From Trebonia sp963785645 (GTDB taxonomy: Bacteria; Actinomycetota; Actinomycetes; Streptosporangiales; Streptosporangiaceae), in NCBI GenBank assembly GCA_963785645.1, contig CAWAWG010000016.1, positions 310,001 through 374,000 on the forward strand: a DNA stretch of 64,000 nucleotides, given 5' to 3'. The notes under the pieces are model-generated. The model did not search any database, was not told the DNA's origin, and worked only from the letters and a program-made list of their open reading frames with translations. The position numbers were made by a program, and so were the translations under genes. Shown here piece after piece: positions 16,782 to 26,564 of this stretch (the first letter of the stretch is position 1; each line of letters begins with the position of its first letter).

Positions 16782-19022
16782 ATGGCCGAGAACCATGATC
16801 CAGTAATCGCCGACGGTGAGACCCCGGAGGCCGCGGAGAGAGACGCGCGGGGGGCTGTCCGGTTGTCCACGGCCGCGTGCACCCCACTCAGGGCGACGCG
16901 AACAGCCAGTGGTGGCCGAACCGGCTCAACCTGAAGATCCTCGCCAAGAACGCCCCGCAGATCGACCCGAACGACGCCGGTTTCGACTACGCGGCGGAGT
17001 TCAGCACCCTTGACCTCGCGGCGGTCAAGGCCGACATCGCGGCGGTGCTGACCGACTCCAAGGACTGGTGGCCGGCCGACTTCGGCAACTACGGGCCGCT
17101 GATGATCCGGATGGCCTGGCACAGCGCGGGCACCTACCGGATCAGCGACGGCCGCGGCGGCGCCGGCTCCGGGCAGCAGCGCTTCGCCCCGCTGAACAGC
17201 TGGCCGGACAACGTCAGCCTGGACAAGGCCCGGCGCCTGCTGTGGCCGGTCAAGAAGAAGTACGGCAAGAAGCTCTCCTGGGCCGACCTGATGGTCCTCA
17301 CCGGGCAACGTCGCCCTGGAGCACGATGGGCTTCGAGACCTTCGGCTTCGGCGGCGGCCGGGTGGACACCTGGGAGCCCGAGGCCGACGTGTACTGGGGC
17401 TCGGAGACCGAGTGGCTCGGCGACGAGCGCTACAGCGGCGACCGCGAGCTCGCCGAGCCGCTCGGCGCGGTGCAGATGGGCCTCATCTACGTCAACCCGG
17501 AGGGCCCCAACGGCAACCCGGACCCGCTGGCCTCGGCCCGCGACATCCGCGAGACGTTCCGCCGGATGGCGATGGACGACGAGGAGACCGTGGCGCTGAT
17601 CGCCGGCGGCCACACCTTCGGCAAGACCCACGGCGCGGGCCCGGCCGAGAACGTCGGCCTCGACCCGGAGGCCGCGCCGCTCGAGGAGCAGGGCCTCGGC
17701 TGGAAGTCGACCTACCGGCACCGGCGTCGGCGAGGACGCCATCACCAGCGGTCTCGAGGTCACCTGGACCTACCACCCGACCCGCTGGGACAACGAGTTC
17801 TTCCACATCCTGTTCGGCTACGAGTGGGAGCTGTTCCAGTCGCCCGCCGGCGCCAACCAGTGGCGGCCCAAGGACAACGGCGGCGCCGGCCTGGTGCCGG
17901 ACGCGTACGGTGACGGCAAGCGCGAGCCGCGGATGCTGACCACCGACCTCGCGCTGCGCTTCGACCCGATCTACGAGCCGATCTCCCGGCGGTTCAAGGA
18001 CGACCAGGAGGCGTTCGCCGACGCGTTCGCCCGCGCGTGGTTCAAGCTGACCCACCGCGACATGGGCCCGGTCGTCCGCTACCTCGGCCCCGAGGTGCCG
18101 TCCGAGGTGCTGATCTGGCAGGACCCGGTGCCCGCGGTGGACCACCCGCTGGTCGACGACGCGGACATCGCCGGCCTGAAGGAGCGGGTCCTCGCCTCGG
18201 GCCTGACGGTCCCGCAGCTGGTGGCCACCGCGTGGGCGTCGGCCTCGACGTTCCGCGGCAGCGACAAGCGCGGCGGCGCCAACGGCGCCCGGGTCCGCCT
18301 CGAGCCGCAGAACGACTGGGAGGTCAACAACCCCGGCCAGCTCGCCACGGTGCTGACGCACCCTGGACGGGATCCAGGACTCGTTCAACGCGTCTGCGGC
18401 CGGCGGGAAGAAGATCTCCCTGGCCGACCTGATCGTGCTGGCCGGCAACGCGGGCGTCGAGAAGGCGGCCGCCGACGGCGGGGTCAGCGTGACGGTCCCG
18501 TTCACGCCGGGGCGCACCGACGCCAGCGACGAGCAGACCGACACCGAGTCGTTCGCCAACCTCGAGCCGAAGGCGGACGGGTTCCGCAACTACCTCGGCA
18601 AGGGACTGCGGCTGCCGGCCGAGTACCTGCTGATCGACAAGGCCAACCTGCTGACGCTCTCCGCGCCGCAGACGACGGTTCTCGTCGGCGGGCTGCGCGT
18701 GCTCGGCGCGAACTACGACGGGTCCAAGCTCGGCGTTTTCACCGAGACGCCGGGGGTGCTGACCAACGACTTCTTCGTCAACCTGCTCGACTACGGCACC
18801 ACGTGGACGCCGGCCGCGGAGGACGCTTCCACCTTCGAGGGCCGCGGCGACGACGGCGCGGTGAAGTGGACCGGCAGCCGGGTCGACCTGGTCTTCGGGT
18901 CGAACTCCGAACTGCGGGCGGTGGCCGAGGTGTATGCGAGCGACGACGCGAAGGAGAAGTTCGTCGTGGACTTCGTCGCGGCGTGGACGAAGGTCATGAA
19001 CGCCGACCGGTTCGACGTCTGA
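16782..19022 (+). CDS. katG: Catalase-peroxidase KatG, with about five single-base indels
   Basis: Repairing the frame gives about 745 residues, the normal KatG length with both haem-peroxidase-like halves. Distal pocket 'MIRMAWHSAGTYR' (Arg-Trp-His) and proximal His in 'AGGHTFGKTHGAG' are intact, as are 'VYWGSETEWL' and the C-terminal half. ATG 16782 follows GGAAGG. The reading frame breaks at a six-G run (16849-16854, one G short), at 17303-17305 and about 17320-17327 (one extra base each), at 17715-17716 (extra C) and at about 18358-18362 (extra base). Every break lies in conserved text that resumes exactly, so these look like sequence errors. A perfect 13-bp hairpin terminator follows. 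Repression by FurA is expected. Confidence 0.93.
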
Positions 19023-19044
19023 CCCGCTGACCGCGTGACAATCT

Positions 19045-19079
19045 GACGGCCAGGCCCCTCGCGGGCGGGCCTGGCCGTC
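19045..19079 (+). terminator. katG terminator hairpin
   Basis: GACGGCCAGGCCC (19045-19057) pairs perfectly with GGGCCTGGCCGTC (19067-19079), loop of 9, starting 22 bp after the katG stop. Confidence 0.85.
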
Positions 19080-19247
19080 GGCATGCTGACGGCACAGACA
19101 GGCAAAGCGAGCCTGATGCCGCGACGGTCACCGCCGCCGTCGACCGTCAGCGGACATCCATCTGGTCCTCAGAACGAGTCCGGCTGACTCCCCCGGTGCA
19201 ACCGGAACTGGTTCCCGTGGTGGGCGGCTTTCGCCATCGGCGCACGG

Positions 19248-19977
19248 TCAGCGGAACGAGGGCTGCTCACCCGAGGGCGCCGGCACCGGGGGGTCGTCCC
19301 CCCGGGCGACAACCGCGATGGCCGCTAGGAGCAGATCGTCGCTGGCCAGCCAGCGGCCGGTGAAGCTGGTGAGCGGTGCGCCGTTGACGTCGGGGGCGGG
19401 GACCTGGAGACGGGCGGTGAAGACGCGTTCCGTCGCGTCGATCGTGATGTCCGCGTCCGCGAATCCGAGCCACCGCCCGGTCAGCGGAAACCATGCCTTG
19501 TACACCGCTTCCTTGGCGCAGAACAGCAGGCGGTCCCAGCCGGTCCCCGGCCATGCGGCCGCCAGCTCCCGCAGCCGGGCTCGCTCGGCGGGCAGCGAGA
19601 TCAGTTCAAGTACGCCGCCAGGAAGGGCGGCATTGGGTTCCGCGTCCAGTCCGATCGTGACCAGGTCCTGCGTCCGGGCGACGGCGGCGGCGACGTAGCC
19701 GGTGCAGTGCGTGATGCTGCCCACGATGCCGTCCGGCCATTGCGGGGCGCCGCGGTAACCGCGCAGGATCAGGCGCCGGCGTCACGTCGAGAGCAGCGAG
19801 AGCGGCCCGCGCGCATCCCCGGCCCGCCGTGAACTCCCGACGGCGCTTTTCCGTGGCCCTGGCCACCAGGGCCTCTTCTTCGGGAAATAGGCCGGTGCCG
19901 GGCGGTCCACCGAAAGACTGTGCTCCACGGAAAGACTCCGCGCAGGCCGCGGATTTCGGCACGATCTCATCGATCAC
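19248..19977 (-). CDS. Sfp/EntD-type 4'-phosphopantetheinyl transferase, frameshifted
   Basis: Attaches the phosphopantetheine arm of CoA to carrier-protein serines of polyketide, peptide or fatty acid synthases. The C-terminal half has the Mg-binding 'TIGLDAEPN' and 'FCAKEAVYKAWFPLTGRW'; 'VGSITHCTGY' supplies the conserved SxTH block and 'ALVARATEKRRREFTAGRGCARAAL' (in two parts) the N-terminal domain. One base too many near 19767-19778 breaks the frame; repairing it gives APxLRGYRGAPQWPDGIVGSITH in register. The start is a GTG at 19977 (VIDEIVPKS) after a GGGG-rich site. About 242 residues when repaired. No synthase gene is in the window, so it probably serves clusters elsewhere. Confidence 0.88.
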
Positions 19978-20367
19978 CCCCGGATCTCCCCTCCCGATCA
20001 CCACCCCCACAATACGGCCCAAATGGTTTCTTCGGGAGAACGCCGGCCGACGCGGCTACTCAGTTCTGGCGTCCCTTGACCGGCTTTCCCGTCCGTGCTC
20101 GTACCGGCGGATCACCCTCATTGCCGCCGGCCTTGTCAGGATCGTTGACGCAGGATCACCCGTTGCCCCGGCCTGCCACCCCCGCACAGGGGCAGACCGG
20201 GACGCCCGCCAGGCGGCGGGCGGGCCTGCGAACTGATCCCCCAGTTTCCTCCGGTGGCTCAAATGCAACTGATGTGCACCTCGGCCGAAAATCCGCTTGC
20301 CACCGGGGTCACGGAGGCTCAGGCAGTGAAAGCAGCGTCAAAGGACAAGCTGAGAGAAGGGGGAATC
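19978..20367. other. Divergent intergenic region, 390 bp
   Basis: Lies between the leftward phosphopantetheinyl transferase and the rightward exopolysaccharide operon, so it must hold both promoters. A hairpin (CGCCCGCC 20203-20210 with GGCGGGCG 20215-20222) would fall in the operon's leader. No gene or recognised operator seen. Confidence 0.5.
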
Positions 20368-21333
20368 ATGAACATTCTGGTAACAGGGGCAGCCGGGTTC
20401 ATCGGCTCGCATCTGACGGACTACCTGCTAACGCGCGGGCATACGGTCACCGGACTTGACGATCTCAGCACGGGCTCCCTGGACAACCTTTACCTGGCTC
20501 TGGGCCATCCGAACTTCAGGTTCGTCAAGGGCACCATCCTGGACGAGGCCCTGGTCGATGAGCTGACCGGGGAGGCGGCCACCGTCTACCACCTGGCCGC
20601 CGCCGTCGGGGTGTTCCTCATCCAGGGCGAAACGCTCCAGAGCATGAGGACCAACATCCGGGGCACCGAGAACGTAGTGGAGGCCGCGTTCCGGCACAAT
20701 GCCCGCCTCCTCATCGCCTCCACCAGCGAGGTCTACGGGAAGAACACCAAGGTCGGGCTGACCGAGGACGACGACCGGATAACCGGCTCGCCGCTCAAGT
20801 CGCGGTGGTCCTATTCCGAGGCAAAGGCCGTTGACGAGAGCCTCGTCAACGGCTACGTGCGCGAGCGCGGACTGCGCGCCGCCATCGTCCGGCTGTTCAA
20901 CACGGTCGGGCCACGCCAGACCGGGCACTACGGCATGGTCATCCCCCGGTTCGTCCAGCAGGCGCTGGCCGACAGGCCGCTAACCGTGTTCGGGACCGGG
21001 GAACAGGTGCGGTGCTTCTGCCATGTGGCCGATGTAGTGCCCACGCTGGCAAGGCTGGCGGGCACCCCCGCCGCCTACGGTCGCGCGGTCAACCTGGGCA
21101 GCAGCGAGCAGGTGTCCATCAACGAGCTGGCACGGCGGGTTATCCGCCTCACCGGGTCCGCGTCCACCACCGTATCCGTGCCCTACCTGGACGCCTACGG
21201 CACCGGATACGAGGACATGGAGCGCCGCGTGCCGGACTGCACGCTGGCCTGGAACCTGGACGGGTTCGCGCCCGTCCGCACGCTGGACGACATCATCCGG
21301 TCCGTCGCCGGCTTCTACCGGGGGGAATCATGA
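20368..21333 (+). CDS. NAD-dependent epimerase/dehydratase (nucleotide-sugar SDR)
   Basis: 321 residues. Extended short-chain dehydrogenase: Rossmann motif 'ILVTGAAGFIGSHLTDYL', 'VYHLAAAVGV', the catalytic Ser/Thr region 'LIASTSEVYGKN' and YxxxK in 'RWSYSEAKAVDESL', then 'RLFNTVGPRQ'. These features fit UDP-glucose 4-epimerase or UDP-glucuronate decarboxylase-type enzymes. ATG 20368 has the strong site GAAGGGGG; a longer frame from 20254 was rejected. First gene of a four-gene operon in which it would supply or modify the sugar nucleotide used by the downstream glycosyltransferase. It overlaps the next gene by 4 bp. Confidence 0.88.
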   Translation: MNILVTGAAGFIGSHLTDYLLTRGHTVTGLDDLSTGSLDNLYLALGHPNFRFVKGTILDEALVDELTGEAATVYHLAAAVGVFLIQGETLQSMRTNIRGTENVVEAAFRHNARLLIASTSEVYGKNTKVGLTEDDDRITGSPLKSRWSYSEAKAVDESLVNGYVRERGLRAAIVRLFNTVGPRQTGHYGMVIPRFVQQALADRPLTVFGTGEQVRCFCHVADVVPTLARLAGTPAAYGRAVNLGSSEQVSINELARRVIRLTGSASTTVSVPYLDAYGTGYEDMERRVPDCTLAWNLDGFAPVRTLDDIIRSVAGFYRGES

Positions 21334-22608
21334 GTGTCACCGGGGAAACACACACCCCACTGGCGTCAGTGGCCGTCGTCGGGCTGGGCTATGTCGGGTT
21401 GCCGACCGCCCTGGCCCTGCACGGGCGGTGCAAGCGCGTCATCGGAATCGACGCGCTGCCGTCGCGGCTGGACGTCATCCGCGCGGGAGACGCCGACCTG
21501 AACGACGCGGACAGGGAAACACTTATCCGCGCGGCCCGCGACGGCTCGTTCGAGATGACGGCCGAGATGAGCGCCATGGGAGAGGCAGACGCCGTTATCA
21601 TCGCCGTGCCGACGCCAGTCACCGAGGCCAACGAGCCTGACCTGTCCATGCTCCGGGCCGCCTGCGCTGACGCCGTGCGGCACGCCCGGTGGGGGCAGAC
21701 CTTCATCCTGACGTCTACGACGTACATAGGCACCACCAGGGAGCTGCTCGCCCGGCCGCTCGCGGAGCGGGGACTGGAGGTCGGGAGCGACGTGTTCATC
21801 GCGTTCAGCCCCGAGCGCATTGACCCCGGTGTGCCCGAGCACCACCAGCGGATCACGCCCCGCGTGGTCGGCGGCGATAACGAAGCGCTGCACGGACGAG
21901 GCGGTGCGCGTGCTGCGGGAGGTAACGGACTCGGTGCACACGGTCAGCTCGCCCGAGGCGGCGGAGGCAGCCAAGTTGTACGAGAACATCCAGCGGGCCG
22001 TCGTACTGGCGCTGGCCAACGAATTCTCTGACGACTGCCGGGTGATGAACCTGGACCCCATCGAGGTCACCGAGGCGGCGGCCACCAAACCGTACAGCTT
22101 TCAGGCGGTGAACCCCGGCCCGGGGGTCGGCGGCCACTGCATCCCGGTGGATCCGCACTACCTGCTCTGGCAGCTCCGGCAGGCAGGTCAGGAAAGTCCG
22201 CTCATCACGCAAGCCATGAAGCAGATCGACGAGCGCCCGGCCCAGGTCGTCGCGCGGGCCAGGGATATTCTCGGCAGGCACCTGGCCGGGAAGAAGGTCA
22301 TCGTCGCCGGGGCCGCCTACAAGCCGGGAGTGAAAGACCCGCGGTCCTCACCTGCCATCGTCCTCATTGAGCACTTGCGAACGGCCGGCGCGAAGGTCAG
22401 CTACCACGACCCGCTGGTGCCCGTCGTGCTCCTCGAAGGAGGCATGCTCGCCAGCACGCCGGACCCTGACGGCGGGGCGTACGACCTGGCGATCATCCAC
22501 ACCGTGCACCCCGGAGTCAGCTACGCCTGGGCCGGGGACTGCCCGCAGATCCTGGACACGACGTCGCGCTTCACCAGCAGCAGCGGCGGTGAGCGCCATG
22601 TTCTCTAG
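21330..22608 (+). CDS. UDP-glucose/GDP-mannose dehydrogenase family (nucleotide-sugar to uronate), frameshifted
   Basis: About 426 residues after repair. Two-step NAD-dependent oxidation of a nucleotide sugar to the uronate (for example UDP-GlcNAc or UDP-glucose). N-terminal 'VAVVGLGYVGLPTALAL', 'IIAVPTPV', 'FSPERIDPG' and 'PRVVGGDN'; the catalytic Cys is in 'NPGPGVGGHCIPVDPHYL'; the third domain has 'VIVAGAAYKPGVKDPRSSPA'. The wording is closer to WecC/UDP-N-acetylglucosamine-type enzymes than to Ugd. An extra base at about 21885-21891 breaks the frame (repair gives GGDNEACTDEAVRVL). ATGA overlap with the upstream epimerase, so translation is coupled. Confidence 0.9.
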
Positions 22609-22629
22609 CACGGAGTTCTCTAGCACGGG
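22600..22629. repeat. 15-bp tandem duplication spanning a stop codon
   Basis: GTTCTCTAGCACGGA (22600-22614) is followed at once by GTTCTCTAGCACGGG (22615-22629). The first copy carries the TAG stop of the dehydrogenase; the second lies just before the glycosyltransferase ribosome site. It looks like a recent slippage duplication of the intercistronic spacer. Confidence 0.6.
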
Positions 22630-22648
22630 CGAGAAGCAGGAGAAGACC

Positions 22649-23715
22649 ATGGAGACCGCTTCACGAGGACCTACCGTCACCGTGCTCATCCCAGCCTTCA
22701 ACGAGGAAGAATGCATCGGGGAGACTCTCGATGCCCTCTTCCGCCAGACTGTACGGGCGCAGCGCGTCATTGTGGTGGATGACTGTTCCACTGATCGCAC
22801 CGCGGAAGTGTGCGGGGCATACCCGGTGGAGGTTGTCCGGACTCCGCAGAACGAGGGAAGCAAGGCCAGCGCGCTGAACTACGTGCTGCCGGAATGCGAC
22901 ACCGAACTGATCATGGTGCTCGATGCCGACGCGGCGCCTGCCCCTGACTACCTGGAGAGGCTGCTGCCGAAATTCGGCGATCCCAACGTCACGGTTGCCG
23001 CCGGGTGCGTGCTGTCGATGAACACGCGGACCAAGGCGGAGCGCGGCCGGAGCATCGAGTGGCTTATCGCCTCTTTCTTCTACCGGCCCATCCAGAACAT
23101 CACGAACGCCTCGCTGGTCATCCCCGGCTGTGCCACCCTGTACCGGCTGGAGAACCTGCGCGAGGACGGCGGGTGGACCTCGCAGACAGTGTGCGAGGAC
23201 ATCGACTACACGTGGACGACGCAACTCCAGGGCCACCGGGCCGTCTACGTGCCCCGGGCCATCGTGCGGACCATCGATCCGCCCACCGGGCCGGGCCTGG
23301 GGCGTCAGGAGTTCCGCTGGATGAGCAGCATGTTCCAGAGCGTCCGCCTGCACTGGCGGGAGCTGTGGCGCAAGCCGATGCTCGCCCTGCAGGTCGGACT
23401 GCTGCTGGTGACCAACCTGCTTATCATCCCCTACTGGACCTGCCGGCCATCCTCGTCCTGGTGTTTCACCTGCCCTGGTTGTGGACGATCGCCGGCGGGT
23501 TTGCGCTGCAGGCCCTGGTGCTGCTCGGCATCCTGTCCTTCGCGAGCGTCAGCCTGCGACTCAAACCCGCGAGAATCCTGGCCAGGGTGCCGTTCTGGTG
23601 GTTCTACACCTGGACGTACACCGCCTGGTACTCCCTCCGCGCGCTAACCGTGGAGCTCATCCTCGTCCCCCTCGGCTTCTCCGAGGGAATGACCGTCTTC
23701 GCGAAGGGGCACTGA
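22649..23715 (+). CDS. Membrane processive family 2 glycosyltransferase, frameshifted
   Basis: About 355 residues after repair. GT-A catalytic domain: 'VTVLIPAFNEEECIGETLDA', 'VIVVDDCSTDRT', the DxD-type 'MVLDADAAPAPDYL', the catalytic Asp in 'QTVCEDIDYTW', and the processive-synthase signature 'RQEFRW' (QxxRW). Two to four C-terminal transmembrane spans follow ('LALQVGLLLVTNLLIIPYW' and later). This is the architecture of hyaluronan, chitin/NodC and poly-GlcNAc synthases: polymerisation at the membrane with export. One C is missing near 23439-23441 (PYWT-LPAILVLVF). ATG 22649 follows AGGAG; an upstream ATG at 22599 is less likely. Confidence 0.88.
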
Positions 23716-23716
23716 C

Positions 23717-24605
23717 ATGAAACCGAATTACCGGCGACGTCGCATTGCCGTGGCGGGTACGGTACTGGCGCTAGCCGCCGTGGCCAGCACGGGCGCGGCA
23801 TGGGGATCGGGTGCTTTCAACAAGCCCCCCGAGCCCGCCGTGACGCTGAGCAATAGCAGTTGCTCGGGCGGGTACGTCACGTTTACCTTTGACGATGGCC
23901 CGGGGCCGACAACGCAGAGTGTCATCAACGAGTTGCGGGCACTGCACGTACCGGCGGTGTTCTTCGTCATCGGCAAGAACGCGGCCGCCGACCCGCAAAT
24001 TGTCCGTGAAGAGGCCGCGGACGGCTTCGTGATCGGGGACCACACGTGGAACCACAAGAGTCTCACCGGGTTCTCCACGCACACCCCGGCGCTGACCGAT
24101 GCGCAGGTCAAGGCGGAGCTGGCTATGGCCATCAGCGCGATTACCGCCGCCGGGGCACCGCGCCCCACGCTGTGGCGCCCGCCCTATGGGGACGTGAGCC
24201 CGCGGGACGCCTACCTGGCGAGCACGCTGGGCCTGCGTATCGTCATGGACTACGGCGGCACGGGGAGCAACATCGTGGACACCTGGGACTGGCGGGGAGA
24301 CTCAGCTACCCAGATCTTCCGCAACGTGACCCAGGGGTACATCCGCTCGGCGGATCACGTGGTAGTGGCGCCCATCCACGCCGACTCGATCATCGCGGCG
24401 CACGACAACGCGGATCCGACCCACGTGGCCAACCTGCTCGGCGCCCTGCCGCAGATCGTGGCCTGGATGAACGGGCACCACCTGTGCGCGACCAGTACCG
24501 TCCGTCCGGACACGACCAGGTGGCGAGGTGCCGAACTACGTGAACGGCACGGCAACTCCCGGCACCCTGCACAACCAGGAGTCGGGACAGGGGTCAGAAG
24601 GCTAG
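23717..24605 (+). CDS. Exported polysaccharide deacetylase (NodB/CE4 family), frameshift near the 3' end
   Basis: About 295 residues. An N-terminal signal or anchor follows a basic stretch (PNYRRRRIAVAGTVLALAAV). CE4 motifs: 'VTFTFDDGPGP' (catalytic Asp pair), 'GDHTWNHKSL' (HxxxH metal site), 'LWRPPYGDVSPRD'. It removes N-acetyl groups from a polymer outside the cell. An extra base between about 24515 and 24527 takes the frame out; the alternative frame ends VPNYVNGTATPGTLHNQ... with TAG at 24603-24605, which looks like the true C-terminus. It directly follows the glycosyltransferase, so the polymer made is probably de-N-acetylated. Its 3' end overlaps the convergent isomerase gene by about 12 bp. 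Confidence 0.88.
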
Positions 24606-25421
24606 CGGGAAGGTCGCGCGGAGCGTCTCGGCGGTCTTGTCGGCCGGGGCGGCCCAGATGTCCTCGTTGAAGATCTCGACCTCGATGTGGCCGGTGTAGC
24701 CGGCGGCCGCGACGGCGGCGGTGATCGGGCGGGAAGTCGATGTGGCCGTCGCCGACGTGGCCGCGGCCGAGCAGGGTGTCGGCCGGGAGCGGCAGGATCC
24801 AGTCGCAGACCTGGTAGCTGACGATCCGGTCGCCCGCCCGGGCGATGTCGGGCAGCAGCGACGCGTCCCACCAGACGTGGTAGGTGTCGACGACGACGCC
24901 GACCGCGTCGGCCGGGAACTGGGCGGCCAGGTCGAGCGCCTCGCCGAGGCGGCTGATCACGCACCGGTCGGCGGCGAAGACCGGGTGCAGCGCCTCGATG
25001 CCGAGCCGGACCCCGTTGTCCTGGGCGACCGGGACCAGTTCGGCGATCGCGTCGGCGATCAGCCGCCGGGCCAGCCCGATGTCGCGGCTGCCGGGGACCA
25101 GGCCGCCGGAGACGAGGACGAGCGTGTCGGTGCCGAGCGCGGCCGCCTCGGCGATCGCGGCCTTGTTGTCGGCGATCGCCGCCGCGCGGGCGACCGGGTC
25201 GGCGTGGGTGAAGAAGCCGCCCCGGCACAGGCTGGAGACCGTGCAGCCCGGCCGCCTTGACGTGCGCGGCGGACGCGGCCAGCCCGGTCCGGGCGACGTG
25301 CTCGCGCCAGAGCCCGATCGCCGGGATGTCGTGCCGCGACGCACAGGTCGACGGCCTCGGGGACGCTCGAGCTTGCTTGACCGTCGCCTGGTTGAGGGAG
25401 AGCCCGGCGAATCCCGGTCAC
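24594..25421 (-). CDS. Sugar-phosphate isomerase/epimerase (xylose-isomerase-like TIM barrel), several frameshifts
   Basis: About 275 residues when pieced together from at least three frames: FAGLSLNQATVKQA..., VPEAVDLC, AIGLWREHVARTGLAASAAHV, then 'SSLCRGGFFTHADPVARAAA', 'DNGVRLGIEALHPVFAADR', 'VVVDTYHVWWDASL' with metal-binding acidic residues, and a C-terminus 'YTGHIEVEIFNEDIW'. Breaks lie near 24728-24731 and repeatedly between 25230 and 25415. The family isomerises or epimerises small sugars and inositol derivatives. A GTG at 25421 is the probable start, abutting the end of the DUF993 gene. Third gene of a leftward operon. So many breaks may reflect poor sequence or true decay. Confidence 0.7.
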
Positions 25422-26563
25422 GCGCTGCTCCTTCAGGAACGCGGTCATCCGGCTGACCGCGAGGTCCGGGTCGGTCAGGGCCCCGGCCGCGGCCGCCAGC
25501 TCGAAGACCTGGATCAGGTGCGCGGCCGGCCGCTTGCGCTCGAACCCGTCGAGCATCGAGAAGCGCGGCTGGAAGCCGTTGAGCCAGGCCAGGAAGGCCA
25601 CGCCGGTCTTGTAGTAGTAGGTCGGCGCCTCGAAGATGAGGCGGCTGAGCGGGACCGTCGGGCCGATCGCGGCCTCGTAGCCGGCCAGGTCGCCGGCGTC
25701 GAGGGCGTGCAGCGCGGCGGCGGCCGGGCGCGGTGACCGCGGCGAACGCGCCGAGCAGCGCGTCGCTGTGGCCGGCGGCGTCGCCTTTGATCAGGTCGGC
25801 GTAGCCGAAGTCGTCGCCGGTGTAGAGCCGGATCCCGGCCGGGAGCCTGCGCCGCAGCGCGATCTCCTGTGTCGGCGTCGAGCACGGACAGCTTGATGCC
25901 GTCGATCTGGTCGCCGGCCTGGTCGATCAGCTCGAGCACGGTCGCCGCGGCCGACTCGAAGTCGGCGCCGCCCCAGTAGCCGCGCAGCGCCGGGTCGAAC
26001 GCCTCGCCGAGCCAGTGCAGGATCACCGGCTGGCTCGCCTGCTTGAGCAGCGCGCCGTAGACGTCCAGGTAGTCGCGCGGACCGCGGGCCGCCGCGGCGA
26101 GGGCGCGGCTGGCCATCAGGATCACCCCGGCGCCGGCCGACTGCACGAACTCGAGCTGCGCCGTGTAGGCGTCGATGATCGCCGGTGAGGGAGTGCGGTC
26201 CTCGTGCCGGTCGGCGAGGTGGTCGGTGCCCGCCCCGCAGGCGATGCCCGCGAAGCGGCCCGCGGCGCGGCGGGCGGCGGCGCGCTCGGCCGTGCTGGCG
26301 ATCAGCTCCCTGGCCAGCCACCAGGGCAGGCCCATGCCGCGCTGCGCGGTGTCCATCGCCTCGGCGACCGCGAAGCCGTGCGTCCCACAGGTGGTCGCGG
26401 AAGCGGAGGGTGGCCTCCCAGTCGATGAGGTCGCCGCTGTCGACGGAGGCGACGTGGGCGGCGGCGTAGACGCGCCGCGAGACCGGCGGCGGGTAGCCGG
26501 GGCCCACCGGGGCGCGGTGATTTCGGCTGGTCCGCCCGGCCGGGCAGTGATGCGAGCAGGCAT
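25418..26563 (-). CDS. DUF993 family (dihydrodipicolinate synthase-like), multiple frameshifts
   Basis: About 380 residues, the usual DUF993 length, in pieces: 'SRRVYAAAHVASVDSGDLID' near the start, then AVAEAMDTAQRGMGLPWWLA, 'GFAGIACGAGTDHL'-like text, 'ILHWLGEAFDPALRGYWGG', 'IDGIKLSVLDADT' (the lysine that would form the Schiff base), 'LYTGDDFGYADLI', and 'PTYYYKTGVAFLAWLNGFQ'. DUF993 proteins are TIM-barrel lyase/aldolase homologues commonly found between Gfo/Idh/MocA oxidoreductases and sugar isomerases, exactly as here. ATG 26563 lies one base after the oxidoreductase stop. At least four indels interrupt it (near 26510, 26380, 25865 and 25735). Confidence 0.75.
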
Positions 26564-26564
26564 C

